A stretch of DNA of 64,000 nt. Source: Dactylellina haptotyla (lineage: Eukaryota > Ascomycota > Orbiliomycetes > Orbiliales > Orbiliaceae). The translations under genes and the position numbers were made by a program. Position 1 is the first letter of the stretch, and the number at the start of each line of letters is the position of its first letter. The DNA lies in contig CM062379.1 in assembly GCA_031310005.1 (NCBI GenBank), positions 4,960,001 to 5,024,000 of the forward strand. Direction: 5' to 3'. Shown one piece after another: positions 49,128 to 62,485 of this stretch. The notes under the pieces are model-generated. The model ran no database searches. It was not told where the DNA came from and saw only the letters and a program-made list of their open reading frames with translations.

Positions 49128-52100
49128 CTACGAGGCTTGCTGCTGCTGCCCTCTCCTTGGTCTACCGTTACCGGGAATCATCGAGTTTTCTCTTCCAAAA
49201 GCAGCAGCGCTGCTAACGCTTCTACCCTGTTGAGACAATCCAAACCTTGTAATTCTCGACTCGACCATTCTTTTCTTGGCTGGTGGTGGGCTCATGACCG
49301 CATCAATATCAACAGCTGGTTTCGCTTTGGTGGATGGTGTAGGTACAGGTTGAGCCCCGTTGACTTCGTTAATCTCTTCCTCGTCCTCGTCTTTTCTAAC
49401 TAATTTCCCAATGTCTTTCTCGAGCGTTGTCGATAGTGGCAAAATAGCAATATTAGGATCGATGTTCAAGTCGCCTAGTGGAACTCTATCCCGCTTTCGA
49501 CCTGTCATATCACCAAGGGTAGGAGGAATAGTGTCAGGAGTTGTAGATCTAAGAGATTTCTGGATGTTGGCGCTGATAATTTGCTCTCTGGTGGCCGTCC
49601 TGGGGATATCTATCGAAAATGGGTATTCTCTCTTCCTTGGAGTTGATTGGGTTGGTACGTAATCTCTGTAAGCCGCCATCTCGACCTGTCCACGAAGGCC
49701 AGCTAGGAGTCTAGATCCGTGAACATTGAATGGTTCAAGTGCATTCTTAGCTTTGAGGTTGGTGGCAAGAACATCCGTGTTGACATCCTCAACGGCCTGC
49801 TTGACGTCGTCGATGTTGTATCTGACGTTCGAAGTGGAGGTCTTGACCTGCTCCGCAACAGCATCCAAACTCGTAACTCTGAGTCTGTGGTGACGCTCAT
49901 TCTGCTCTCTAGCTCTGGTGACGAATTCATCCAAAGTCTGCATATTGACGGCCACGGATTTCATCTGTGCATTTACGAGCTGGATGGTTTCGGCGTGGAT
50001 GCTATTGGCGGTGTTTTGGATGTTGGTGGTCTTGTTCTCTGCGACCAAGGCGTCGCTTTGGAGTCTCTTCTTAATGTTATCGCGGGTATTCGATAATTCG
50101 TGCTTGAAGCTTTCTTCGGTTTCGGACCATTGATTCATGGTGGTGCAGATGGAAGAGGTAGCAGATGACAGTTTGTCTCCAGATACTGAAAGATTGTTCT
50201 GAACCGACTCCATCTTCTGTGCAAGGCGCCTATCCTGTTCGACACCATTGGAGCTAATCATCTGCGTGATCTGGTTGAGGAGTTGCTGCCTCTCTGTTGC
50301 TGCCTTCTGGCTTTCTTCGGCGAGAACAGCGGCAATAGTGTCAGATGCCGAGCTCTGAACCGCAACTGCGGCTTTGTTTGCGGCCTCGACTTCTAGTTTC
50401 AATTCATTGGCCTTTTGAGTCTGCATCGCCAGATGCTTGCTGCAAGAGTCAAACATTCCTTTGAAATCGCGACCCAGAGAAATGTACGAAGCACGAGTTT
50501 CTTCCTTAAAGCTTTCTAGTTCTCGTACAACATCCCCAGCGATCTTCTCAGCAGCAGCAGTCATACTCTTCATGCCTTCGCCAACCTTCGTTTTGACGTC
50601 GTCACGGAGAACCTTGATTTCCTCCAAGACGAGGTTCATTTCATCGGCTCCCTCGCGTGCAGTTCCGGTTGCAGAGAGCTTGACTTCCTCCAGCTTTTCA
50701 ATACCTTCGTCGAGGCTTGTGTAGGCTTTGGTGAGCTTCTCCATCTGAGCCTGAACGAACGACTCCATTCGGGCAGCAACAGCATCCTGAAGCTTTCCTT
50801 GCTGCTCAACGAACTTCTGAATTTCGCCCTCAACGAGTTTAGTAATATCGCAAGTTTGTTGTTTCGTAGAAGTCCAGGAAGCTTTGTTCTGGGATTCCAT
50901 CTCGTCTTTTCGAGCGATCTTTGCGTGGAGACCATCGATATCCCGGACGCCCGCGCTAATCGTAGAAACCAGTCCTTGAGCTTTGGCGGTTAACTCTGCC
51001 TCTGTGGCTTGATATGCTTGTGTGATAAGAGCCTCATCCAACAACTCCTGCTTGGTAATAACAAGGGATGTTTCGGTGCTGAATAGAGTTTCTCGAGTCT
51101 CTTCCAAAGTAATAGTTTGGCTGTCGTAGTCCTTCTTCAAGTCCTGGAAGGACTTCAGCGTACGCTCAAGATTTTCTCTCGTGTTCCGAAGCTGGCCTTC
51201 CAGTACTGAGATCTTCCGTTCGTGCTCTTCTAGCAAGATCTTCCTCGATTCATTCTCCTCCGTCAATCCCTTATAGTGCTCTTCTGTCAAGAAGACACCG
51301 TGCTTCTGTCGCGTAGCAGCCAAATCTGCTTTGAGATGTTCGATTTCCGAAATGTATTCTTTGATCAAAGCCCGCTTCGTCATCATCTGGTTGATTTGAG
51401 GTTTGTTCTCAATATTCTTCGCTGTTGCAGCATAATTAAGGGTCGAAATCGTTTCTTCAAGATTGACCTTTGCTGGCGAAACAGTGGCAATGATGCAAGT
51501 CTTAGTGCGGCCTCCCAGAGAGTCTTGTAACAGACGGGTGAGTTTCGACTCTCTACAACAGGGGATGTTAGTACCGAATTTGCCAATTGTACGATAAATA
51601 AAACATACCTGTAGGGGATATAACTGCTCTTCTCAACTAGAGCTGTAATAACTCTACCTAAACTGAGTAAACTCTGGTTGATCATTCCAGCCTCTTTGGC
51701 TCGCTTGTTCTCCGCACCAGAACGTCCGATGCTTTCCGAACCCGCCAAATCAACAAGATTCAATTTGCCGCTTCTCAAAAGGTCCTCTCCATTTGCGGAT
51801 ACCTCTTTGACATGAACAGTGACAGTGAAAACGGTATGACTTCGGCTGCTGAGATCGTTGCATTTAGTGGCAGCGACCTGGCGTTTCCTACTGCCCTCTT
51901 GAAGCAGGGCTACACCTTCTGCCGCGTTCTTGATGTAACTTTCCTCCATACCGTGAATGAGGATGCCACCCTTCTTTGTTGAATCCTCAAAAATCTTGAG
52001 TTTGACGGCATCGTCTATGGAGAGCAGATCTCGCAGTTCTTCGTTGTAGAGCTCGATGAACGAACATTTGACGCTGTATTCCGAGGATTCGGCATCTAGG

Positions 52101-52693
52101 CTCCCGAACAGTTTGTGAAGAGTACGAGGGACGATACCAGCGGCGTCGGAATATGTTCCAAAATAGTCTTGCATGTCACCAGACATGGTATATGTCTTTC
52201 CCGTTCCGGTCTGGCCGTAAGCAAAGATGGTACAGTTGAAGCCTGAAAGCATCTCCTCGACGATCGGGGCAACTACATCATCATAGATCATACTTTGATC
52301 TGCCTCGGGGCCGAACACACGGTCAAACATATAAGTCTTGTTTGCCAGGCTCATTGGGCCCATCGATATTTGAACTTCATTGCCTCGAGGGCCGCCTGGA
52401 GTCGACAGGATGACTTGGCTGTTTTCTTTGATTTCTCGTTCCGACCTGCCACGGCATCGGACAACGACTTGAACATTTGTTTCATCGGGCGAACGATGGC
52501 GGGCGTGTGTGGCAGTGGTCGAAGCTATCGACTCTGTGGGAGAGCCCGGGCGAGCAATGGCTTGGACGGCGGGGTTCATGTAGGCTGGACGTGAGGGCGC
52601 ATTGCTAGCACGCGAGGAGGGTCTGCCTGTAGTGGAGGCGCGTATGCCTGGCATGCTTTGTTTGCGGGCGAGACCGCGAGTGCTGGGTCTCAT
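49128..52693 (-). CDS. Kinesin-5 motor (BimC/Cin8/Eg5 family)
   Basis: Plus-end-directed tetrameric spindle motor that slides antiparallel microtubules. Exons 52693-51609 and 51552-49128; 1169 aa, normal for the family. A basic Ser/Arg/Pro-rich tail of about 70 residues precedes the motor (about 73-425): [13 protein letters not shown]-loop GQTGTGKT at 160-167, switch I NDLSSRSH, switch II DLAGSE. The only intron sits between YIPYR and [14 protein letters not shown]. Neck and stalk are long coiled coil with heptads, broken near mid-protein. Near the C-terminus [21 protein letters not shown], encoded at about 49590-49655, is the BimC box that CDK1 phosphorylates at the TP site. The tail ends in basic residues. 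It is divergent from the mitochondrial TyrRS gene across 650 bp. Confidence 0.96.
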
Positions 52694-53343
52694 TGTGAGA
52701 GGTGGTGAGGTCCTACGCGGACCTGCGAGCGGTAATTAGACGTGATTGATGTGGTAGATGAGAGACAGTTGCTCGATATCAATTGATTATTTAGGTGCAG
52801 AAGGAGGCGTGGCGACGATGGAGAATGGAGTATGGTGTATGTAGGAACAAGAAATTAAAAATCTCCGAGGGTCGAGAAAGCTCCAGGTACATCTGCTGCT
52901 TCCGGGGTCCGGTTGATATGTAGCATGGATACAAGCAAAGGGGAAACGGCGGGAGGAAGGCGTTCGCGTGAAGAGTGTGATAAGCTGCCGGCTCGCTGGA
53001 GGGAGATTGGGTGGTGGGCTTTGTTGTTGTTGTGTTGTTGTGTTCCACAGATGTAAACAAAAGGGTCAACAAGGTACCGCATCGGGACTAGCGGGCCTCG
53101 GCTCGATCAACCGCATGCGCAACACATTTCCCCTTGCTTTTTCCCGATTTGATTGAAACGGGCAAATTTTTAGGAACCGGGTCCTGCAGCTCGCCATTCG
53201 CATTCCAGCCCCACCATACGATGATGGGATTGTGAGCATGGGAATCAGCATATAGACGGAACCCGAGGTCGCCACTCCGCCAATTAGGTTCGATCACAGT
53301 CGCCCGTGCTGGAGACAGCGTCTCCGGATTCTCAACTGCGCCA
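52694..53343. promoter_or_regulatory. Divergent promoter region, kinesin-5 / mitochondrial TyrRS
   Basis: 650 bp between start codons facing apart. It includes a TTGTTGTTGTGTTG run at 53022-53042. No clear TATA box was seen. Short ORFs within are not credible genes. Confidence 0.5.
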
Positions 53344-55662
53344 ATGGAGGCCGCTGCAACTTCGCTGCGATTTCGCAATGCCCTGGTCTTCCTTCGACAC
53401 CAGCTTCGAAGCACGTACGCCGTTTGCTCGAAGCAGCAATGCCGGACGAACGTGAATACGACCACCTCGCCGGTTCGGAAGAATTTTCCCAAGGAATCCA
53501 TCAGCAAGTTCATCAATCAGGGACTTGGCGATATGAAGAGCATCACAGAACCAACCAAGGGTCTCATAGGTGCTCTTCAAGCAAGAGGGTTCATTGGGCA
53601 ATTTCATGGGTATGCTACTGTATTTCTAGATCAGCCGATCTACCCAATTACTTCAATATTGCCCTCGTAAATAGAATAGTTCAATTAATTTTTTTATATT
53701 TTTTATATAGAGATGTAGAAGAATTCGCAAAACTAGCCGATTCAGAAGTTCTCCACATGTACGCCGGAGCAGATGCTACAGCTACCTCGTTGCATCTTGG
53801 TCACCTCATGGTCCTCATGCCAATGTTCCACTGTCTGCTACACGGACATAGAACCACCTTTCTGGTAAGACAATCCCACCAGGCATCCGAAATTTCCAAC
53901 AAATTTCTCTAACGTTTTTTTATGTATTTATGAATAGGTTGGTATCGCTACGGCGCGCATTGGCGATCCCGCTGGTCGAGCCACCGAGCGTGAGGGTATG
54001 AAGGATAGCTCTCTGGGCGAGCGTACCTTCAATAACGGCACCGAAATCACGAATCAGTTATCCGCCATCTTGAAAAACGTCGTCAACCATGCCGCAGTTC
54101 GAGGATACGACAAAGATCAAATCGGACGAAGGCATATCGCCTCGAACTTACAATGGCACCGCAATGTTAGCATTATCGACTTTATGCAGATTGCGGGGCA
54201 CAGAGCTAGAATTGGTGAAATGATGTTGAAAAAGAGGTACGCCCACCATGCCCCATCGAAAATCCAAGGTAATACTAACAAATTATCACAGTGTGAGCGA
54301 ACGGATGAAATCAAAAGAAGGCATCAGTTTCAGCGAATTCTCATATCAATTGATACAAGCCATGGATTATTGGCACCTCTTTTCCAATCTTGGGTGTAGA
54401 CTTCAAGTATGCCCCCGTTTCCATATCTTCTTCTTCTACCCAGGATTCCGATTAACCATGCGAATTAGATTGGAGGCTCGGATCAATGGGGGAACATTAC
54501 CGCTGGTTGCGATCTCATTAACCGCATGGTTAATGAAGCCGATTGGATAGAGCAACAGCCAACCCCGTCGCTGATCCGTAACATGGCCAGACCATACGGT
54601 CTAACGGTCCCATTACTAACCACCTCCACTGGCGAGAAATTTTCGAAGTCCACCGGCGGCGGTAACATCTGGCTCTCTCGATCGAAAACCCCACCGTTCA
54701 ACCTCTATCAATTCCTACTAAACCGCCCGGACGACATCGTGGAACAATACCTCAAGTACTTCACCTTACTAAGCATTGAGGATATCGAACAAATCATGTT
54801 GATACAAAAGGAACACCCGGAAAAGCGCCTAGCCCAGAGAAAGCTCGCCTACGAAGTTGTGGCCTTAATTCACACCGAACTCGTCGCTAAGAAGTGCGAA
54901 AACGCGACGAATACTTTCTTCGGCCGCAATGATGATGAGAACAGGGCTAAGACCCTTGAGCTTGGACTTACGGAGACAGACCTCCTCGGATTGAGCGAAC
55001 GAGTTTTCTGGGAACCAGTGCTGAAGGATGAAGTCCTCGGTCAACCGCTGGAAAAGATTCTCATCGAAGGTAAAATCGTGGGAAGCAAGACGCAAGCTAG
55101 GCAGCTGTTGCAGTCTGGTGGGCTATCCATGGGCCCCCATCTTACACAGATCAAGTTGGATGCCAAAGACAAAATGGAACTCCTAGAAGAGCACATCATC
55201 CAACCCAATATGGTCGTCTTCAAAGTCGGAAAGAACAATCTCCACGTCATAAAATTGGAGTCCGAGGAAACGATAGAACGAGCGAGACTAGAAAAGGAAA
55301 ACCCGGAAATGGTGCTGAGTGTAAAGCCGAAGCCTCCGCTTGCACCGAAAACTCCAGGACAGCGAAAAGGTGAGAAGAAGAAGATGAGAAAGGCAAACGT
55401 GCAAGTGCGAAAGGCGCGCATAGGGGCAGAGAAAACGAGGGTGAGAACTATGGAGTGGGAGAAATCTTTACAAGGAATACCTACCCCGGAGCCGTCGAAG
55501 CCCAAGTATATATCGCCAAAACCGATGGAAGCCTTCAAAATGGAGAACCTGTTAACTCGCTCGAAGAAAATAGAATATCGTGCGGCTGCGAGGGAGGTTG
55601 AGAAAGCTGGCGCAGGGTCGAAACTGGATTGGGGAGTAGATAAGAAAAAGAAAGGCGAGTGA
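53344..55662 (+). CDS. Mitochondrial tyrosyl-tRNA synthetase (CYT-18 / MSY1 type)
   Basis: Class I synthetase charging mitochondrial tRNA-Tyr. Exons 53344-53612, 53711-53864, 53938-54236, 54292-54406, 54469-55662; 676 aa, near the 669 of Neurospora CYT-18. A basic presequence (about 45 residues) and an extra helical segment ([19 protein letters not shown]) precede the catalytic core. The HIGH-like motif is HLGHL (118-122), the KMSKS-like motif KFSKS (336-340), and the tyrosine pocket contains IGGSDQWGN (rebuilt by the last intron). The anticodon-binding helical domain and the S4-like C-terminal domain ([17 protein letters not shown]) follow. After S4 comes a very basic tail of over 100 residues ([19 protein letters not shown]) with [14 protein letters not shown] at its end. 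In Pezizomycotina this enzyme also splices group I introns; whether this copy does is an inference from the extra N-terminal helix. Confidence 0.94.
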
Positions 55663-56213
55663 GTGAGCTAGTCAAGATATTGTATCGACTAGTTTCACCA
55701 TTACATTATATATATGTGTAGTTGTATTCAAATATGCAGGTCACTCTGCGAGTATCGCATAGCCCCCTAGAAGCTTGTATATAATCGATTCTACTGTAAA
55801 TATACTATGATATATCTCAAAGTGGTTCTAGATACGTGACTAACTAGAGACTATTTTGATGAAGTTTGTGTTCTCAAGTATCAAGTCAATCGGACTTGAT
55901 CTTATGCAATAAAATTTCCATTATACCGCCATATCCGGGGCACATGCAAGCTTAGCAGCGATGCCCCGTTCGTAATACTTTTAAGAAAAAAAGACTCGCT
56001 AATATACATAAAAACTCGTACAGCTACTCTGCTCACACGCAAAGCTATACAGAATCATAACATCGTCCATGGGATAAAAGGACTCTGCTCATACGCAAGA
56101 GTCATAGGGGCTTCCAGGGAAGAAAGAAGAAATAAAAAAGCAGATGCTCCCTGCCCCCTATTCATAAAACAGTAGTAATCACACAGCGGCCAACTTGGCG
56201 TTTAGTTGCTCCC
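55663..56213. other. Convergent spacer, TyrRS / USP
   Basis: 550 bp of A/T-rich 3' flanks between convergent genes; no gene seen. Confidence 0.6.
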
Positions 56214-58671
56214 CTATTGCTTCTCATACATCAATATGTATGCATCCTGCCGAGAAACCTCCTCTTCGGCCACAGGATGTACTTTCAAATCATCAAATCT
56301 CAGCCATTGTCCGTTCTCCTTCGCATAGGAAATATAGTGTCCCGTAGTGGACCTATCTCCTTTATGGACAACAACTCCGTATAAATCGTACAATGTTGGT
56401 CGGTTATCAATAGCAACAAATGCTTCAGCTGAGCTGTGCTCTTCGCCATTCGCGGCAGTCTCGGGGACGGCGGTAGGTGTTGGGGTGATGGCCTTCTCTT
56501 CGCCACAAATGCTCAAATCGAGATCCCTAAGTGGGAAAGAAACATGTCCGCGGACTTTTTTGTTCTCCCCATTCTCCCACAGGAATCGCTTCAGTTCAAT
56601 GCAGACATTAGTGCCCTTCGGTATAATATTATGTCGCATGCTTCGCCCGTCGTCAACTCCGCACTTTGGGCATGCCTTCTTCTTCTCCCCTTCGGGTGTC
56701 GTAAACGAATCTGGCGCCCACTCCTTTTGCTCAGGCAGTGTATAATTCTTTAAATGCTCGACCAAGTTCGACTCTGCGAGCTTCCCGAGTTCCGGCATGA
56801 CCTTACATATCGGAACTTCTAGCTCCATACACTTATCTTCACGTCGAGTTGTCTCATGGCAGTTATTGCATTCAAATGTGGTAGAATGAACACCGCCAAA
56901 GGTAGTATCAATGATTTCTGGTAATGTAAACCTGTTGACCACAGGCGACGCCTCTGCGGCCAAAGCATCCAAAATCAAGATTAGGAACTCATGCGCGTCC
57001 TGGACTAGGTTAGGGTCCATAGCCGGCTCGCCTTCCTTTTCGAGATTCGCGCGTAAAGCTGTCCAGAATTGGTCGGACGGCACACCATTTTTCTTGCCCT
57101 CCCCTTCTTCGAACAAGAGTTCGCGAATGATAATTCCGAATTCCTCACCGAGTTTGCTAAAATCACCGAATTTTGATCAGCACTGGTCACTGAGAGATAA
57201 ACTTTGAAGTGGATGGATAGAATGAGACATACCCTTTGAGCTTTGGAAACAGCTCTTCTGCTGTTTTCTCAGACGCTCGTGTCCGACGGACACACTGGCT
57301 CTTAGGCTTCGGGGACAGCTTGACTTTTTGTCTGGAACCCGATGGAACTCGTGCAAAATCACATGCGAGAAAATAATCCCGGATCGACTGCGTGTGTGCG
57401 AGCATCTGCACAACGACATTGATATAACAAGTCGCACCGAGATTTGAAAGCCCAAGGCTGTGCTCATGCTTTTGAGGCCTTGGAAGCGTCTCCTCACTTG
57501 TGTTGACGATTTTCTGCTTCCTGTGAACATGGGGATAGAACTTTGGTTCTTCCACCGACTTCCTCTTGTTGGGGTTGGAAGGTTCTGCAGGGGGTTGGGC
57601 GGGGACGGGGACATCAGGAAGTAGCTCCTGAGGTAACTCTTGTTGGAGTTTTATTACGGTGCCAGTAGAAGATTTCCGTCGTTTGATGACGGGATTTGTC
57701 TCTTCGTAGCTTTGTGATTTCTTTATCTTCTTCTGGACGGGCTCACCCGTCACCGGGTCCACCTTTCGTGGCCGTCCTCGACCCCGTTTGAGAGGGAGCT
57801 GGTTCGTTAGGCCCGCGAGCTGCTGCTTCAGCTCTTCAATGCTCGGTTCCTTAAACTTGAGTCTGATGAACTTTGGCGGGGGGTCCAGCGGCCTCTCCGG
57901 CGTGATAGCTGGCTGGGTAATTTGAGGAGGGGAAGTCTCTACGAACTTCTTCTTAAGATTTTTGTCCGGGGATGCACTTTGTGCAATCCTCACGGACAAG
58001 CGTCTCTTTGGGGGAGAGCTCGTTGGGGTCGTGGTATTCTCCACGCCCTCTCGCCGGTCCGCCGTTGCGGGGGCAGCCTCCTTCTGCTCCTCCTCCCGCG
58101 CCCTCTTCACCTCAAACGGCTCCTTAATCGTCTGCCTTTTAACGTCAAAACAACCTCCATAGCTAAGCCGTGGAGGCGTTTGAGGTGGGGAGGCGGGCTT
58201 GTCTTCCTCCCCGGCAGGAAGATCCGCAGCCCCATCGAATGAACCGGAGCCCGCATGCTCCGACGTCTGGGATAAGGAGTCAGGTGGCGTTGTCGACGGT
58301 GCGTTTAGGACAGCAGATAGCGACATTGACGATCTTATCTTTCGGTAAGCATCGTCTGTGGATTCCGTAGACGAAAGGTATGGGGAGAGAGGCTCGCTTC
58401 TTAATGTCACCGATCCATTGGACCTGGTGATTTCCTCCATCGTCGAAACCGAGTCAAGGAAGAAGTGAGGGGAAGCCTTGATGGTAGAGAGGGAGGAGGA
58501 AGAATTATATGGTTGAAAATAGGTGAATGAAGAGGATGATGATGATGATTGTGAAGTCGGCGAAACTGGCGGCTCAGTAGGAGGGGGTGATGGGAAAGGG
58601 TAGAGTTGTAAAGAAGAGGGAGAAGAAGATGGTTGGGTGAAATATCTTCTTCTAAACTTTGGAAAGGCCAT
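56214..58671 (-). CDS. Ubiquitin-specific protease (USP/UCH family) with AT-hook-like motif
   Basis: Cysteine deubiquitinase. Exons 58671-57233 and 57156-56214; 793 aa. The N-terminal half (1-395) is disordered: Ser/Pro-rich, then basic, with KRGRGRPRKVDP, an AT-hook-like GRGRPRK core, and several Lys/Arg clusters suggesting nuclear location. The catalytic domain starts with SLGLSNLGATCYINVVVQ (Cys415 as nucleophile). A zinc-binding subdomain has ECNNCHE and KKACPKCGV. The His box is TTGHYISYAKENGQWLRFDD (His753, Asp768 or 769). The Cys box departs from the usual NSxLQ in reading NVVVQ. The last intron is spliced with acceptor TTTTAG, the only one keeping frame. Yeast Ubp10 and animal USP36 have a similar disordered basic N-terminus, but I do not assign an orthologue. 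Confidence 0.9.
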
Positions 58672-60946
58672 TGATCGAGTCTACACAAGGAGCGTTAGTG
58701 AATATATTCTGGCTTTGTGTAAATTCCAATAGACTTCAACGTTGCGATGTTGCGACATATGCGGCAGGGCAAAAGTGGCTTGAACAAGACCAATGGGGAT
58801 GACCCAAAATTCACAATAATGCCAACTAGTCCAAGGGACTTAAACACGCCCGACGACAGAGATAGTACGCCTGGAGGAAAAACAGAATCGGTAATCGGGA
58901 AACTTCATAATATATTCGTGTGATACGTGCGGGTTGTGGAATGGTGGCGGCCATCAAGGGATTCAGCACTTACGGAAGTTGCAGATGTCATAATTCTTTA
59001 GTCTTCAACGATATCCCTCACGACGTATATCGACATATACGTTTTTCGTTTCCACCAAAAAATAATACCCTAGCAATATAATATCCTATGGACCTATTGT
59101 TCGTGATGTACAAAGCCGCCAGCGGGAAAGTGAGAGAACCAGAGCCAGGGTTCGGATTCCGTGAAGGTTGTTGTCTACGAAATTCTAGGATGAAAAGGAA
59201 AGGAGTACGCCGGGAGTTGGATCTATGGAGAATTATGAAAATAATAAATGAATGTCGGTTGTCGACGGTTTAACAGTTCTGTTTTTCGAAATAGTATATG
59301 GAGGGTGTCGTGTCGTTTCTTTCCTCGATGAGGAGTGTCGTAAATATATTCTTGGACAATTCGAAGGAAATTCGTAGGTCGTTACAAGTTGTGATGGAAA
59401 ATATTTACTGGAAGACATGAAATGGTTCGACTTTTTAAAATTCTAGGGAACCGACGGGTGCGGGCTTTGTAGGAAATAAACGGATTTATTTATTCCACTG
59501 ATAAACTGGATCGTAGATATAAAAAATTAAGAGCGACGATTATTAGCAGATGTCTTTTAACTTTGCTTTTGGATACGCTGGACGTTGCAGCTGATCTCGC
59601 TCAGGGAGTCCAAACACGAACCATCCAATTGCAACCCGGCGCACCCTCAACAAACCGGACTGGATGAGAGAGTCCGGCCTGGGAAGAAGGAGGAGGGAAA
59701 GAGGGAGAGGCTCGAGATTTTTTCAGGAATGGACGGTGTAACTCACCCAGGATGACAGAGTTCCACGAACAGCGGGAGGGAACCCAAGGGAGCGGAGACG
59801 TTAACAAGATAATAATTCTTGTTCTCGAAAAATTATTTTTATTTTTCTTGTTAGTCCAAGTCCGGTTCCCCGCGTGTAGGAGTTTGACCCAGCGATCGAT
59901 TAATTAGAAACGAGCAGGCCAGTTTGACTTGATTAATGGGATTTGTGGTGTTGGAACCAGTGCTCAATGAGCGCACACGAGCCCTGCGTCGATCAAAAGA
60001 GAGAAAACCCCGACCGAGGGAAGACAGAGGCGCTCCAGAAGGCCGATGTTAACACTAGTCAGGAGACTCCGCGGACGGTCAGAAGTAAGGTCGGAGTGCC
60101 TAGGCCGTTTACCAATTGGTAACAGGCACGCCTGGCGTGTCCGAGAATTAGGGAAAGGGTAAAGGAAAGAAAAGAAAATTATTTAGAAAGAAGAAACGGC
60201 CCCTCGAGAGCTACCGCTCGATGAAGAAACTGTTACCACAGAACCAGACTGCAAGAAAACAGTTTTTCTGAATTTTTGGGGTTACCGAAAAAGAAACACA
60301 AAAAATAAAAAATAGAAAAAGGTTTATCAGACGTCACAAGAGGGTTTAGGACGGCGGGTGGAGAATTGGGGGGGTGAGAGTGCTTAGAGTGTCGACCGCC
60401 GGTAAAAGAAAAGGTGTCGAGGTGCAGGGAAGGGTCGGCCAGGAGGTCGGTGGTGTGTTAGGGAGCAAGCAATTAACTCCAAGGTCGAGATTTTTCAAGA
60501 AAATTGCCTTGAATAGAAGGACCCGTTTGACTGATTCGCCGGGGAGCTACGGAAGGCGGGTCCTGGCTTCAGAAAATTGGTCGGAAATAGGAACGGACAC
60601 CAGGAAAGAAAACGGGAGGTCTTTTTTGTTGCAGGTTTCTTGGCTTGGCTTGAGATATTCATTCATTCAATGAGAGTCTGAAATGAATGTGAAGACTTCA
60701 AGCCGCTCAGTTGCCTTTTCCCATCCGCTCAGAATCCGGGGTGGGTTTGGCGAAGGGTTTTTTTTTTAAAGTTAGTAAATTCAAGGGGAGAGAGGAAGCC
60801 TAAGCTGAGATGTTATTTCTTTTTGGTGTTTGGGCGGCCAAATTCTCAAACACGGACGAGAACGAGTTGGATCCTCGCTTTTCGACTTTTTTGGTGTTGC
60901 TGATATAATATGGGATTCGAAGATGCCAGCAAGCACGGTAGCTGGA

Positions 60947-60969
60947 CAGTAGCTGGTAGCTGGTAGCTG
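60947..60969. repeat. Short TAGCTGG tandem repeat
   Basis: Three to four imperfect 7-bp units (TAGCTGG, one with an ACAG insert) in the gene-free region. Confidence 0.7.
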
Positions 60970-62477
60970 CCGAAAATCCCAAGAACCGATGAGATATTGG
61001 CCGAGTAGGTAGCTCAAATGTTGCTGATGGAATGTTCTGCCGGAACGTGATCTTAAATCCACAGTGTCTCCTCTGGCCAATGCGCACGAGTCGAGCTTGC
61101 GGGCGTGCGTGCTTAGAAATATTGATGCCTTGGGCTTGACAAAGTGTCCATCCGGCAAGGCTATCGATATCGAATATCGATTGCGCGTCAGAGGTCAAAA
61201 GCGAAGGAACGAAAAAGGATCCGGTACAGAGAGAAGTAGAGAGGGAGAAAGAGACCCCGCGTAAATGGATGACTGCAAACGCCGGTTTCAGCCTACTGAC
61301 TTGGTTCAGGCGAGTCAGCAGCATATGCCCAGCTCGTGATTATTATTATCGTAAGGACAATCTAGCAAATAATCGAGGCTCCGCGCTTCCTAATAAAAAT
61401 TTAACCTCGTCTCGATCTTGCATGGCCTCTGAATAAGCTCATCTTCACTGGCCGCCGTCGGTGGTGCTGCACGAGGGGTTGTGGACTTTTACATGCATCA
61501 TGCATATTCCGAATTTTTGTTTTACGCATTCCAGCGAATTGGCGGCCAGCAATGCTTTCTATTAACAGCAGAGGCATGAGGGGCGTGCGTTCTTGCTTGC
61601 TCGCCAACGCTATTATTTCCTCCTTCGCCTTCATGGGAGAAGGCAAGCTGATGAGGAACTCCTCGAGCTAGGTTTCATGTGTATCCTGCTCTCGGGCAAA
61701 CTAGCAAAAGAGAGTTATCTCCAGCTTCTCCATTGCTCACTATCCGGGTACGCAACTTGGCGTTGCGTCAGAGCACAGGGCAAGCTTATTAACAACAAGC
61801 AACCCCCAAGCACGTTTCCTCTCGCTCAAAATACCAAACGAATCAGCAGAGCAGCTTCCTCGAGCACGGATAAAGAAGCAAGCTTTAGCTTCAAGCTTCC
61901 AAATGCACGACAGCTAATCGACCGTAATGGCAAGGCCAATTACCTGATTTAAGCCCTCGCATCGTCGCATCGTATCGAACCACATGCAGGGATAACAAGA
62001 GCTAGGCCGTTCGAATTCTTGGGATGAACGGACACACAAACGACACCGCTTTTGCATTCGGCGTGTAGCGCGCCGAGTGCTCCAATATATATCCGATGTA
62101 CGAGCATAGATAGATATATACAGATTCCAGCGAACTGTAAAGCATCTCCAGGTCGTGAAGCAATCAGACTCGCGCCGCCTGTGCCGCTTTCGCCCCCGCC
62201 GCATCGGTTTGCCGCACAGACACACCCGCCTTCCCCACCACACCGTTTGTGCACCTGTCCATGTGCAAAAGATGAAACGGTATTGATCCGGAGGCGAGAT
62301 CTTCTGTCCCGACGGCAGCGCCATGATCCCTGTCACATATGGAACAACCCCCAATCATCGAGATATTCCAATTGATCCGGTCGCCAGGCTGGCGTTTTCT
62401 AGAATATTATTAAGAATTCTGGATGAAATGGGGATCTTGGATGAAAGGGAAGCCCTCTCATAGGGAGATATTGCGGG

Positions 62478-62485
62478 TATATAAA
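62478..62485 (+). promoter_or_regulatory. TATA box of the FKBP gene
   Basis: TATATAAA lies 214 bp upstream of the FKBP ATG, followed by a pyrimidine-rich leader. Consensus and position fit a fungal TATA element. Confidence 0.5.
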
